The notes under the pieces: generated by a model
Database searches by the model: none
What the model saw: the letters and a program-made list of their open reading frames with translations, nothing else
Told to the model about the DNA's origin: nothing
Source: Adiantum capillus-veneris
Taxonomy: Eukaryota; Streptophyta; Polypodiopsida; Polypodiales; Pteridaceae
NCBI GenBank assembly: GCA_014529385.2
Contig: CM043967.1
Location: 10,299,501 to 10,363,500, forward strand
Length of the DNA stretch: 64,000 bases
Direction of reading: 5' to 3'
In this document: in pieces, positions 11,741-21,960 of the stretch
Numbering within the stretch: position 1 is the first letter of the stretch
How the letters are laid out: each line of letters opens with the position of its first letter
Translations under genes and position numbers: made by a program

Positions 11741-12667
11741 TCTCGGGCCTCTACTTCTCAATGCTTGGAGAAGGAGATGGTGTTCTTGCTCAACACATGA
11801 GTTGTTGCGTGTGTGAAGCAAAGTTGGTTAGAGTAAAAATGCCATTCTCTGTCTTTTCTTGGTCGATTCCTCTCTCAAATTTCTCTTGTTGGCTTCCCAT
11901 TGGCTTAGCCAATAACAATTAAGAACCATAATTGATAGCCTTGTGACATGTGTCCCCCTTCCTCCTTTTGTGAGAGAATTAGATAATTTATTTAAACTCT
12001 CATTAGACCTTTTAGTCTTCTGCCCAATAGGAATCAAGCTAGCCATTGGGTTGCTGGATGCTCATTGGACCCCTTGGTAGACTATCCAATAGTCTTTTAG
12101 AGAGCTTAATTTCTATTGGTTCTTCTATCAAGAATTTTTAAATTGATTAGACTAATTTTACTCTAGCCTAATTCTCATTGGTCCTTCTCTATGGCTATCC
12201 AATAAGATTTGAGGGGAGATTGGGGCCAACTGGGCTAGGAGCTTGCTATGTGTCCATTCTTCCCTTGGGGAGAGCTTGGGAGTGTCTGTGTGTGTGTTTC
12301 TCTCTCTTCCCCTACCATTAGGGCTTGCCCCCTCCTTCCTAGGGATGTGGGAAGACTTTTTTAGTCTTCCCATAACCATCCAATTTTCTCCCACATTGGA
12401 GAATTGAATTAAATTTAGGAGCTTTAGCCTATGGAAGTCTTAATGGAGCTGAACCTTAGGTATTTTAAGCTCCGTTGATGCAAATTGCTCTTTTGCAGAC
12501 TATCCCCCCTTTGGATCCCTATTTTCCCTCCTTTGGATCCCTGCCGAGACCACTCGGGCAGCCTTACCAATATTTTAGCTTTTACTCCCCTGGTACCTCC
12601 CCATATTAAATGATCAGTTTAACATGAGAAAATCGTTTGGGGGAATTAGATATTAGTTTTTATGAAA
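11741..12667 (-). mobile_element. Element C 3' LTR
   Basis: About 927 bp, nearly colinear with 18970-19916. Read on the minus strand the right copy begins TGTCATAATAAC and ends GGCCTACA; here the corresponding ends read TTTCATAAAAAC and GGCCCGAGA, so the terminal dinucleotides have mutated or the left edge is slightly eroded. It is unusually rich in CCAAT/ATTGG pentamers (about eleven between 11890 and 12410), consistent with a U3 promoter region. Confidence 0.6.
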
Positions 12668-12680
12668 TTACCTCTCCCTT
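12668..12680 (-). other. Polypurine tract of element C
   Basis: Minus strand AAGGGAGAGGTAA directly abuts the start of the LTR repeat. Its position just internal to the left copy sets that copy as the 3' LTR of a minus-strand element. Confidence 0.55.
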
Positions 12681-13020
12681 GAAATCATAGTCGTCCTTGA
12701 CTATGAGGTAGAGAAGATAAAGCCTAGTCATTAGTCTGTTTGCTAGCGGGTAGAGGATCCCTATTTTACCCTACAACACCATTCTAGAATGGAAGACTAG
12801 TCCATTTGGTGCTTGAAAGCCATAGTTGCCACAAGCATGTCTGCACATTAGTCCGTATCAATCTCCCATAGTACAATGACAAGCTCTCTACTTAGTGTTT
12901 GGGAGACGTCCTCTCCACAAACATGATCCTCAACATGCATACTTATTAACATTTCTGCACAATAAAGAAAAAGAGAGTCTTATAAGACAAAAACTTTGTT
13001 CATTTATACATATTTACATT
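12681..13020. other. Element C 3' untranslated region
   Basis: Lies between the integrase C-terminus and the polypurine tract of C. No coding pattern or secondary repeat recognised. Confidence 0.4.
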
Positions 13021-14328
13021 TGCTTACTCTAGGGAATCATTGTAAGCATTGACAAGGTTTAGGTTACCCTTTAATTGTATGCCTTGCATCCATCTAGCAT
13101 CTTCAAAAGGATAATTTTTAAAATTGATAAGATATCATCGGATAGTCTTACTGCCTCTGAATACCTTGTCTTCATGTCAGAGAATGGACTTGGGCTGCAA
13201 CACCTCTTCTTGGTCCTTGATCTCCAGTGGGTCTTCAATGGTTGCTTCTTGAGGTGGCTCTCCTTTGTAAGGCTTTAGTAGGATCACGTGGAAAGCATTG
13301 TGCATGAGCCAATGGTTGGGAAACTTGAGTTAATAGGTCATCTCATTGATTGGCCTAAGAATCTGAAAGGGGCCATAGTACCTTTTTGCTAACTTAGGAT
13401 AATACTTTTGGTGTCTGGTAGGATTCTTTCCTGTCATGTACCTTAAGCCAGCCTTGGGAAACTTAAACAAGACCCAATGAATTTGTTTAAAGGCTAGGAA
13501 TATTTTGTGCTTGCTTATCAGTAGCAGCCTTTTGCCTTTGCTGAGAGATGGATATAGCATCCTTAATCTTTTGGAAAGATTCTTGCAGGTCTTGGCTATA
13601 TTAATCTACAGAGCAAAGATCTTCCCATGTACCTTGAGTAGCAGGGGACTTTTTGATCTTCCCTCCATCACCTCAAAAGGTGGTTTTCCCTGGAAGTGTG
13701 TATAGTGTTATTGTAAGCATACTCCACTAAAGGTAAGTAATTCTCCCATTGGGACTTTTGATCTACTTCTGTGACATAAGCTTTTAGTATATCAAGAATA
13801 TTTAGGTTAGATATTTCCCTTTGGCCGTCCGTTTGAGGATGATAGGTTGAAGATAAGTTTATCCTTGTACCTAGATTCTCAAAGAGACCCTTTTAGAAAT
13901 TGCTGGTCATTCTAGGATCTCTATCCAACACTATGGACATTGGCAAGCCATGGTACTTGAAGATTTGTGATATAAAGAGGGTTGCCATTTGATTTGCCTT
14001 GATAGTCTTTTTGACAGGTATGGAATGTGCTTGTTTGCTAAACCTGTCCACTATCGTCCATATTCCTATATTCGCATGGATAGAATTGGGAAATACAAAG
14101 ATAAAATCCATGGATATGCTCTTCCATGGTGAATTAGGGATTGGAAAGGTTGAAGAAATCCAGGCTGCTTCCCTCTATCAAACTTTGTCTTTGGCATACC
14201 ACACATTTTGAAACATACTCTTGTATGTTTGCTTTCATGACAGGCCAAAATAAGTATGTTTCTATCCCTTTTAGGGTAGATTGAATCCATCTATGCCCCG
14301 CATAAGGAGGAGCATGGGATTCATACAT
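13020..14328 (-). pseudogene. Element C integrase with chromodomain-like tail
   Basis: In minus order: HAPPYAGHRW and later CVVCQR (14328-14150) form the HHCC zinc-binding module; MDFIFVFPNS (14111) carries the first catalytic Asp; VLDRDPRMTSNF near 13900 the second. The translation at 13560-13330 has a GPF module (YYGPFQILRPI). Toward 13100 it reads SKTIRRYLI, KFKNYPFEDARWM, resembling the chromodomain end of plant chromovirus integrases. At least one frameshift (near 14120) and several stops interrupt it. Its role in a live element would be strand transfer and chromatin targeting. Confidence 0.75.
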
Positions 14329-14391
14329 TACTTTCTCACATAGTGAGTTAGTAACACATAGTTTGTTGCCATAGAGAAGATAACCATCTTG

Positions 14392-14904
14392 TCAGGTAAA
14401 TGGTTCTTCCTTCTTCCCTAGTGCAAGGGCTGAAATCACATCTTTAAAACTGGGATCGATAGCATGCTCATCTATCTTAGAAGATAGATCATTGTGAGTT
14501 GCTATGGATAACGCAGTCACTCTTGGTCGTCTTGAGAGTACATCGACTACTTGATTATGCTTGCCAACAATGTGAGCAATATGAAAATGAGATTGCAAAA
14601 GGGAATTTTCCCAGCTCATTTGTTTTTTGGAGAGCTTGGTCTACGTCATGAAGTACTTAAGGCTTTGGTGATCCGTTCGCAGAATGAAAGGAGTCCCCAA
14701 TAAATCGTGCTTCCATGAGTCTAGAGCATGTAGAACTGCTAAGATTTCCTTCTCATATATACCTAGAGCTTGCTCAACAGGGTCAAGCCTTTGACTTTCA
14801 TAGGCTATGGCGTGCCCTTCTTGGAGCAGAATAGCTCCAAGGCAATCACCATAGGTGTTGCATTGGACCTCAAATGTCTTTGAGAGATCTCGTAGTGTAA
14901 GCAC
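14392..14904 (-). pseudogene. Element C RNase H
   Basis: Minus pieces 14904-14641 and 14619-14392 are in one frame separated by an in-frame TAG. They contain FEVQCNTYGDCLGAILLQ (family pattern has Asp where this has Asn after Cys), YEKEILAVLHALDSWKHDL, RTDHQSLKYF and VDVLSRR. This is the normal Ty3/gypsy RNase H order; the Asn change at the first catalytic position would abolish activity. Confidence 0.8.
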
Positions 14905-14949
14905 AGGTTGAGAGATAATAGTCTCTTTAAGCTTTTCAAAAGCATTGTT

Positions 14950-15850
14950 CTACTTGGTGGACCATATATACCTAACATTTTTCTTTGTTAGGTCATGTAA
15001 TGGTCCCGCGATTTGTGAGAAATTTTCTATAAAGTGTCTATAGTATGCACACATACCTATAAAGCTTCTTAGTTTATGCAGATTCCTTGGATTAGGCCAT
15101 CCTTTTATTACCTCTAGCTTTGATGATTCCATTTGGATGCCATCTTGAGAGATAATGTGACCTAAATACTGAATATCTTCTAAGAAATATTCACTTTTCT
15201 TTTGATTAATATTAAGTTTATTCTCTTGTAAAACTTGAAATATTACTTGGAGGTGTTGCTTGTGTTCGTCTGATGAATTAGAGTAGATGATTATATCATC
15301 AAAAAACACTCCAGTAAAGCTTCGATGAGGGATGAATAGCTTCTCCATCAGGTGGTTAAATGTGGCTGGTGCATTGGTTAAGCCAAAAGGCATGAAAATG
15401 TACTCATAAAGACCAAACGTAGTGCAAAATTCATTCTTTACAATGTCTTGATCAACTATCCTTATTTGATGGTAGCCACTTTTTAGGTCAATCCTACTGA
15501 AGTACGTCAACCCCTATAGCTTATCAAATAGGTCTTCTACCCGTGGAATGGGAAACCTATTCTTGATAGTGATCCTATTTAGTACTCTATAGTCAACACA
15601 CATACGATATGTGCCATCTTTCTTTTGCACTAATAACACTGGTGAACAAAATGGAGATGAGCTAGGCCTAACCATGCCTTTCTCAACCATCTCATGCACT
15701 TGCCACATAATCTCCTATTGTTGAGCTTGAGAAACTCGATAAGGAGGTTTATTAGGCGGTGAGCTTCCAGGAAGAAATTCAATTGCATGGGCGTCATCCC
15801 CTCGTTTGGGAGGTAGCTCACAAGGGATGTCATCAATAAAAACATCTTGG
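14950..15850 (-). pseudogene. Element C reverse transcriptase
   Basis: Minus pieces 15708-15514 and 15510-14950 share one frame and are split by an in-frame TAG. Motifs in order: [61 protein letters not shown], and VFFDDIIIYS (the YxDD catalytic box as FFDD, 15296-15307), then YLGHIIS and the LRSFIGMCAYYRHFI connection. It is the best-preserved RT of the window and closely resembles the RT remnant of element B. Confidence 0.85.
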
Positions 15851-15949
15851 AATCCCTTGAGGAAATTGGATACCTCTCATTCCTTTTGATTGTTTATATC
15901 TTCTTTTGCTAAAACATTAGGTTCCTTTTGAGAATCTTTAACAAAAATC

Positions 15950-16354
15950 ATGTACATGAAAATAGAGCTCTTTATTGAATTATTGAAAGCTTGCTTATGT
16001 ACAATGGATATGGTGCTACCCAACTCCTTAGCATTTATGTACATATCGTTTTCCCTTTACCTAAAGTAGATTTGTCTTTCAAGGAATTTAACATTGACAG
16101 CCATGCAATCAAACCATGATGCCCCTAGGATTACATCCTCATGTTTGAGAGGAGAGATGAAGAAATCCTCCTTGTCCATATAGCTTTGGACATGGATCCT
16201 CAATTTTCCCAATTAAGGAACTGACCGAGGCTTCTTGTCCCTTGAAAGCACCATCGATAGGTAGGAAATCTCCCATCTCATAGGCTTGGATAGCTTGGTG
16301 GCCAACTCTGTGGATATGAAGTAGAACCACGGTCAAAGAGAATGAAAGCATCAT
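15950..16354 (-). pseudogene. Element C protease
   Basis: The minus frame around 16327-16341 reads ILFDRGST, a retropepsin active-site loop with DRG in place of DSG. Further left come GASWFDCMAVNVKFLERQI pieces near 16080-16130, typical of the segment before RT. Stops are frequent. Confidence 0.6.
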
Positions 16355-16360
16355 GTTCTC

Positions 16361-17460
16361 TTACCGTTCCCCAAGCATGACATAGAGGAGATCCTTTGTG
16401 ATGAGCATCCTCTTCTTGATTTCGACCAAGGTAGCTCTAGAAGGCTCATTATGTGTACTCTTGTGCGGGCAAGCAGGATAGGCATGCCCTTCCTCCCTGC
16501 ACTTGAAACAATGGTTATCTTTTTGATAATGCTCTAGCTCTTCAGGAGAGATTTTATTTTTACCTTTATAAACTCCCTTCTTCCTGGATTTGTTGTTGTT
16601 GGCGTTGCCTTTGGGAGACTTTTGGACGTTTTCCTTACCCTTAGGCTCACTACGATCCTTGTTTTCCATGGGCTTAAGATTTCTCTTAACCCCTTGTTGG
16701 AAGTTGATTCTTGAAGCCACCATGGTATGGTGTATGATCGTAGATATGGTGCAAGGCCTTTGGGAGTTAACATACTCTGTCATATCCTCAGATAAACCCG
16801 CAAAAAATTATTGATTTTTCTCTCCAAAATCCATCTTTTTGTAGACAGCGGCTTTGAGAATCCCAAAACTTGTCTACATATTTGTGAATAGATTCATAGG
16901 GAGAGAGCTTCTAGCTTCACCATTCGGTGAGTACTTTGTCTTTGGCATCGCTAGCAAAAAACTGCTTCATGATGGAAGCTCTTAAAGCTTTCCATGTTTG
17001 TGGAGCTTCACTGTTTGCTCGTAGGCTAGCCCACCATTGCCTAGCGGACTTTTGAAAATGCATAGCTACATGATGTAGCTTAGAGGACTCAGTGAAGCCC
17101 TCATCTCCAAATGCTGCATCAAATTGTTGGATAAAGGCCAAGACTTTGTCCGTAGCACCAAAGGTGCCATCGTAGGTAAGGAAAAAGATGTTCTTTCCTC
17201 CCTCTTTGAACTTTTTGAGCTTGGACAACCTTTTCCAGGCGGCATAGGATTTCCTATGGCCTCTTCTCTTGGGTGGTTCAAGAGCTGCACCATCACTCTC
17301 TTCAGAAGAGGAAGAGGATGAGGACGATGGAGAAGAGGGTGACCTCTTTCTTCCATTTTTCTTCCCTTCTTCCTCCTTTTCTACACCATCACTTTCTTTA
17401 GAAGAGTAATAGGATGAGGAAGATGGAGAAGAGGGTGACCTCTTTCTCGCCTTTTTCTTG
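16361..17460 (-). pseudogene. Element C gag with CCHC knuckle
   Basis: The 17228-16917 piece (LTYDGTFGATDKVLAFIQQFDAAF, then ARQWWASLR and ASIMKQFF, here given as separate fragments) matches the retrotransposon gag capsid pattern. The 16783-16361 piece carries one CX2CX4HX4C knuckle, CFKCREEGHAYPAC, at about residues 92-105 of the piece. Upstream, a Ser-rich acidic stretch is present twice (near 17300 and 17410), a short internal duplication of RKRSPSSPSSSS. Confidence 0.75.
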
Positions 17461-18969
17461 TGTTTCCTCTCTTCCCTCTTTGAATTATGGTGAAGAGAAT
17501 TATACGATGGTCTTCTCCATTTAGGGGGTGTGGGAGAGCGTTTTGCCCGCTGTCTTCATGGAGCCATCTACACCGAGGTGGCAGAAGACTCACTTCTCTC
17601 TCATTCTTTTGGTAGGGGCTCTACCGTCAAAACTTGGGTTCTCCTTTGGGAGGGAGATGCCTCATTGAGTAGTAAGTTTTGAGCCCTTTTTACGGATTCT
17701 CCTCTTCTTCCCTTATCAGAGAGAGTCCTCTTTTGGAAGTCTCATTGGGAGACTTCCTAGGTACTCTCTCTTTTTGGTGGGAGAGTTTGGAGAATACCAT
17801 GGGTGCGCGATTGCTATAGCACTTGACCTTGGAGGAATGGAAGTCCTAGGGCTTGTTGAAGCCTAGAAACAAGATAATTTACAAGCATAGGGGCATCATT
17901 AGTTGCTCTTTCATAAGCAAAATCAAAGCTATCAACATTCATTTCAATCTCTTTTCCTTTGTCAACTATACTATCAAATTTTAGATGTAAAGTTTTACTT
18001 GTACTTTGGCACTTTAAGACCTAGTTGCTACTCCTCTTTACCTTCAAAGATAAGCACTCAAGCATCTATACCCATGGCTCAAATATTATTAATTGCAAGG
18101 AATAGAAGAGAGGGTTTAACAGAGCCAAGACAACACCGGTTCCTGTCAAGCTTCTAATAGCTCAATAATGGTTAAGACATAGGCAAGCCCCGTAGGACTC
18201 CATTATTAAGACCATAGCTCTTGACGGTATCCCCGTTAACTGCATAAAGCAGGCATGCTTCAAGGATGAAAAATAACTATTCTACTTACTCTTTTGCAAT
18301 TAATAACACCAACCATTTGTAGAAAGCTTGAAGACCTCCCTTCTTGAGCAAGAAAAGAGAAACCAATAAATCTGTTACCAATGTAACATTTAATGCACTA
18401 GTAACTTGTGTGTAGAGGAACTTGATAACATAGTGAGAATTTCATTAAGAACAAGTAACTAATGAGCATAGAGAGAGAACTTAGTTTGAGAAAGCAACAT
18501 AGAAATTTACACCTAGCTAGTTTGGCATAGACAATACTTGAAAAGAGAGTGAAATAGAACAATTGATAATAGTTGAGGACCGGATTTACATGGAGCCAGT
18601 CCCCCTCCAAAAGGCTTTGTATTATAGATTCTCCCATCAAAGGAGACTTTTCTACAATACAATCTTTGAGTTCCTTGACAATACTCGTTGGTGCAATGAA
18701 GATGGAAGCTTCATGCACCAAACTATGCTTGAAAAACACACCTAGTGGTCCTAGCCTCAGTACCAAGACCTTCAAAAATGGTGAGAGCTAGCAGAGAATG
18801 AGGAAAGATTGAGAGGAAGAAGATGTATCTTATGAGAAAGAAGTATTATCCTCACATAATCACTCCAATAGCATAGCTTAGCTTAGTAATTAGCATGGTA
18901 GAGGAGATGAGCATGCCATTGAAGCTTGGCTCTTGGTTGGATTTACGTTCCATAGCCAAGAGTTGCTGG
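17461..18969. other. Element C leader or unassigned sequence
   Basis: Lies between the gag start and the right LTR. I could not find a convincing tRNA-complementary primer-binding site next to the LTR end (the minus strand after the LTR reads CCAGCAACTCTTGGCTATGG). Short open frames here show no domains. Confidence 0.4.
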
Positions 18970-19508
18970 TGTAGGCCTCTACTTCTCCATGCTTGGAGAA
19001 GGAGATGGAGTTCTTGCTCAACACATGAGTTGCTGTGTGTGTGAAGCAATGTTAGTTAGTGTAAAAATGCCATTCTCTCTCTCTTCTTGGTCGACCCCTC
19101 TCCCATATTTCTCTTGTTGGCTTCCCATTGGCTCCTGCAAAGCTTAGCCAATAACAATTAAGAAGCATAATCGATAGCCTTGTGACATGTGTCCCCCTTT
19201 CTCCTTTTGTGAGAGAATTAAATAATTTATTTAAACTCTCATTGGACCTTTTAGTCTTTTGGCCAATAGGAATCAAGCTAGCCATTGAGCTGCTGGATGC
19301 TCATTGGACCCCTTGGTAGACTGTCTAATAGTCTTCTAGGGAGCTTAATTTCTATTGGTTCTTCTTTTATTGATTAGACTAGTTTTACTCTAGCCTAATT
19401 CTCATTGGTCCACTTCTATGGCCATCTAGTAGGATTTGAGGGGAGATTGGGGGCAACTGGGCTAGGAGCTTGCCACATTGTGTCCATCTTCCCTTTGGGG
19501 AGAGCTTG

Positions 19509-19543
<35 letters not shown>

Positions 19544-19916
19544 CTCTCTCTTCCCCTACCATTAGGGCTCGCTCCCTCCTTCCTAGGGATGTGGGAAGAC
19601 TTTTTAGTATTCCCATAACCATCCAATTTTCCCCGCTTTGGCCATTGGATAATTGAATTCAATTTAGGAACTTTAGCCTATGGAAGTTTTCATGGAGCTG
19701 AACCTTAGGTCTTTTAAGCTCCATTGATGCACATTGCTCTTTTGCAGACTGTACCCCTTTTGGATCCCTATTTTCCCTCCTTTGGATCCCTGCCAAGACC
19801 GGTCTGGCAGCCTTACCAATATTCTAGCTTTTACTCCCCTGGTACCTCCCCATATTAAATGATCTGTTTAACATGAGAAAATCATTTGGGAGAATTAGAT
19901 ATTAGTTATTATGACA
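18970..19916 (-). mobile_element. Element C 5' LTR
   Basis: About 947 bp; on the minus strand it begins TGTCATAATAAC and ends GGCCTACA, giving TGT..ACA termini. Near-colinear with 11741-12667. Contains a (GT)n microsatellite at 19512-19541 that is much shorter in the left copy. Abuts element B integrase on the right without a duplicated target site. Confidence 0.6.
19512..19541. repeat. (GT)n microsatellite in element C LTR
   Basis: Uninterrupted alternating G and T for about 30 bp. The other LTR has only a short GTCTGTGTGTGTGT version, so the tract expanded after insertion. Confidence 0.9.
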
Positions 19917-20080
19917 CTTGTAGTAGTATGGACAGTGTTATTGTAAGCATTTTCTACAAGAGATAGATACTGCTCCCATTGTGAGCATTGGTCTACTTCC
20001 GTAACACAGGTCTTAAGTAGATCTAAAATTGTAAGGTTAGCTATCTCACTTTGGCCATAAATTTGTGGGTGATAGACCAA
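19917..20080 (-). pseudogene. Element B integrase, left part
   Basis: Minus translation YHPQIYGQSEIANLTILDLL then WEQYLSLVENAYNNTVH matches the integrase region with the catalytic Glu context (QSE) and the WE..L...E.AYN motif. It continues from the segment at 32324 onward; the two halves are separated by element A. Confidence 0.8.
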
Positions 20081-20104
20081 TGTTGAAAGGACGCCCTTTC
20101 AACA
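20081..20104 (+). repeat. LTR-terminal perfect inverted repeat
   Basis: TGTTGAAAGG, 4-nt spacer ACGC, CCTTTCAACA: ten perfectly paired bases beginning at the LTR's first nucleotide. The same 24 bp stand unchanged at 31286-31309. Confidence 0.9.
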
Positions 20105-20423
20105 ACGTTTCCACAAAGATTCCATTAAGATTTCTCAAAGATTCTAAAGATTCCACATGAAGATGGTGATGAAGTAATGAAGATGAAGATGGATGCTGAT
20201 ACGAGTTCATGGACGTCATCGAATATCCCGTTATTATTATTTTGAGCCATTACGACCACTTTTGTAATGTTTACGGGAATCTCATATTTTAAATCGGCAC
20301 TTGTATTTTGGCCGCAGATGCTTGTATCATGAGTAAAGCCAACTCAGTTTCTTGTAATTAAGCTCTGTAGAAGCCTAGGGACAATTTAGGTCATTTGGCC
20401 GGACATTAGGTTTGAAGGCTTTG

Positions 20424-20431
20424 TATATAAG
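20424..20431 (+). promoter_or_regulatory. TATA box of element A LTR
   Basis: TATATAAG inside a short direct repeat of AGGCTTTGTA on either side. Conserved in the 3' LTR at 31629-31636. Would place transcription start near 20455. Confidence 0.7.
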
Positions 20432-20784
20432 CTGAAACCTAAGGCTTTGTAAAAAACACTTTACGTTATCTCAAATAATATACAGTCGTGGGTTCTGCAA
20501 CACACAGTAGTGAGCTTCTTGCACACACACCGTCGCGCAGACTAATCACATTGCAGATATGAGAGGAGGAGCGTGTTAGCATCGAGGAGCTCTCCGCGTT
20601 GACGCAAGCAATGCATGCCGAGGACCACATTGCGAGCCCGCCTGCTACGAGCTATATTTGGTCGTAAGTACCTCAAACGATATCCGTTCTGAATGATCGA
20701 GTAGTCGTTAGAATCAGGGCGAGAAGCTCTTCGTGTTGATGTCTTTGTAGGTCAGTTCCGGACACTTTGGAAATTGCTGTTTTG

Positions 20785-20797
20785 AGTCTATCGCGAC
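20785..20797 (+). promoter_or_regulatory. AGTCTATCGCGAC motif in A LTR
   Basis: Identical to the first 12 bases of the leader palindrome plus C. Found also in the 3' LTR (31990-32002) and, on the transcript strand, in the LTRs of element E. About 360 bp downstream of TATA, so it should be in the transcribed R/U5 part. Function unknown. Confidence 0.6.
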
Positions 20798-21139
20798 AGC
20801 GATTAGAGGTCTTACAGTTATGGTTTTCACGGTTTAGGTGTTTGGCCACATAGGATATGTCCTTGTGAGTCTTACCCTCCGATTTCGAGTCATTCTGATA
20901 TGATTTGAGACTGTTTTGAGCTTGTAGTGTTTCGTAGGATGCGTTTTCTGTTTCTTTGCTTTATGGTAGTGTTGTGGTAGGATTATTGACTGTAGAGTGT
21001 TGTTCGTGTCTAGCTCAGGGTTGAAAACCCAGAGATTGCCTCCATGCCCTAGTCGGGTCAGCTACGTCCCCGGATTGACAGTTTGTTGGACTGTGTTCTC
21101 GATGTGCTCCATTGTCCGTCGCGGCGTACCCGCTAACAT

Positions 21140-21157
21140 TGGCGCCGTTGTCGGGGA
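21140..21157 (+). other. Primer-binding site, tRNA-Asp type
   Basis: TGGCGCCGTTGTCGGGGA starts one base after the LTR. Plant Athila/Tat-type elements use TGGCGCCGTTGCCGGGGA, complementary to the 3' end of tRNA-Asp; this copy differs by one C-to-T change. Confidence 0.85.
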
Positions 21158-21960
21158 CGAAGTGCCTAAACTAGCGTAGACCACATCACTCGTGTTTGAC
21201 AGTATAGCGTTTCTCTAGAGTTTTCTAGAGTGTTGTCACCATTTGCCTTCTTAGTGGGAAGTCAGAGAGCGGATCTCCTGACTGAGGGATAGCCAGGGAG
21301 CGTGCGTCTCGCCGAGGTGGTCCACCATGAGGTTGAGGTATGGTTATATTATTTTGTTGTGTGTTTAGATTAGGTTTTATGGTTTGTGTGTTTGGTTGTG
21401 ACTTATGGTGTGAAGAACTTGAAAGAGAAAAAAACGCAAAAGGTAAGCAGGAGGCTGTTTGCTTGCCAGAAAGCAAAAACAACCATTCAACCATCCAAAG
21501 TAGGACTTTAGGTAGTGTAGGACATATGATGTGGATCTAGAGCAATTTTGACATGAAAATGTGCTTGAAAACACAAAAGGCGGAATTGTGTTGATTATGG
21601 TAAAAGTGCTCTAAAATGGTCGTTTGAAAGCCGATTTGAGTGCTTGTTTTTGCATTGGAGACCTTAAGGTAGGGGGAGAACACAGATTTGGTCCAATCAA
21701 TCCCAAAAAAAAAAAAACCCCTCTAAAAAAAAAATAAAAAAAAATCTGAAACCAAATCCGCAAATTTTTTTTTTAAAAAAAAGTTTTGCATACGACCTTG
21801 TTTTGCATATGCTCTAGAGCTTGTATGTGAAATTTCAAAGCATTTGCATCAGTGCTTGTGCATCTAAGTGGGAATTTGCTTTTTCTGAGTGTAAGGAAGT
21901 GAACAATGAAATGCTTGAATCCAAAGGAAAAGAAGTCCAAATTGAATGAAACTTTGGGGA
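21158..21960 (+). other. Proximal leader of element A
   Basis: Non-coding. Holds an A-rich and T-rich homopolymer block at about 21706-21785. No palindrome copy in this part. Short open frames have no domain. Confidence 0.5.

Larger units (their letters stand above)
11741..19916 (-). mobile_element. Element C: chromovirus-like Ty3/gypsy, minus strand
   Basis: Two long direct repeats (11741-12667, 18970-19916) bound a minus-strand gag-protease-RT-RNase H-integrase series ending in a chromodomain-like tail. A purine tract sits exactly inside the left repeat. The flanks do not match: the left flank is element D gag and the right flank is element B integrase, and no target-site duplication is visible. 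C is therefore either rearranged or bounded by LTRs of different copies. Confidence 0.65.
20081..21138 (+). mobile_element. Element A 5' LTR
   Basis: 1058 bp, starts TGTTGAAAGG and ends CCGCTAACA, directly followed by the primer-binding site. It has a TATA box at 20424-20431, a perfect terminal hairpin at 20081-20104 and the half-palindrome AGTCTATCGCGAC at 20785-20797. The 3' copy lacks about 20 bp present near 20870-20890. Confidence 0.95.

Noticed and set aside
18940-18969. Primer-binding site of element C
   Set aside because: The sequence beside the LTR end does not match a tRNA 3' end I recognise, so it was not annotated.
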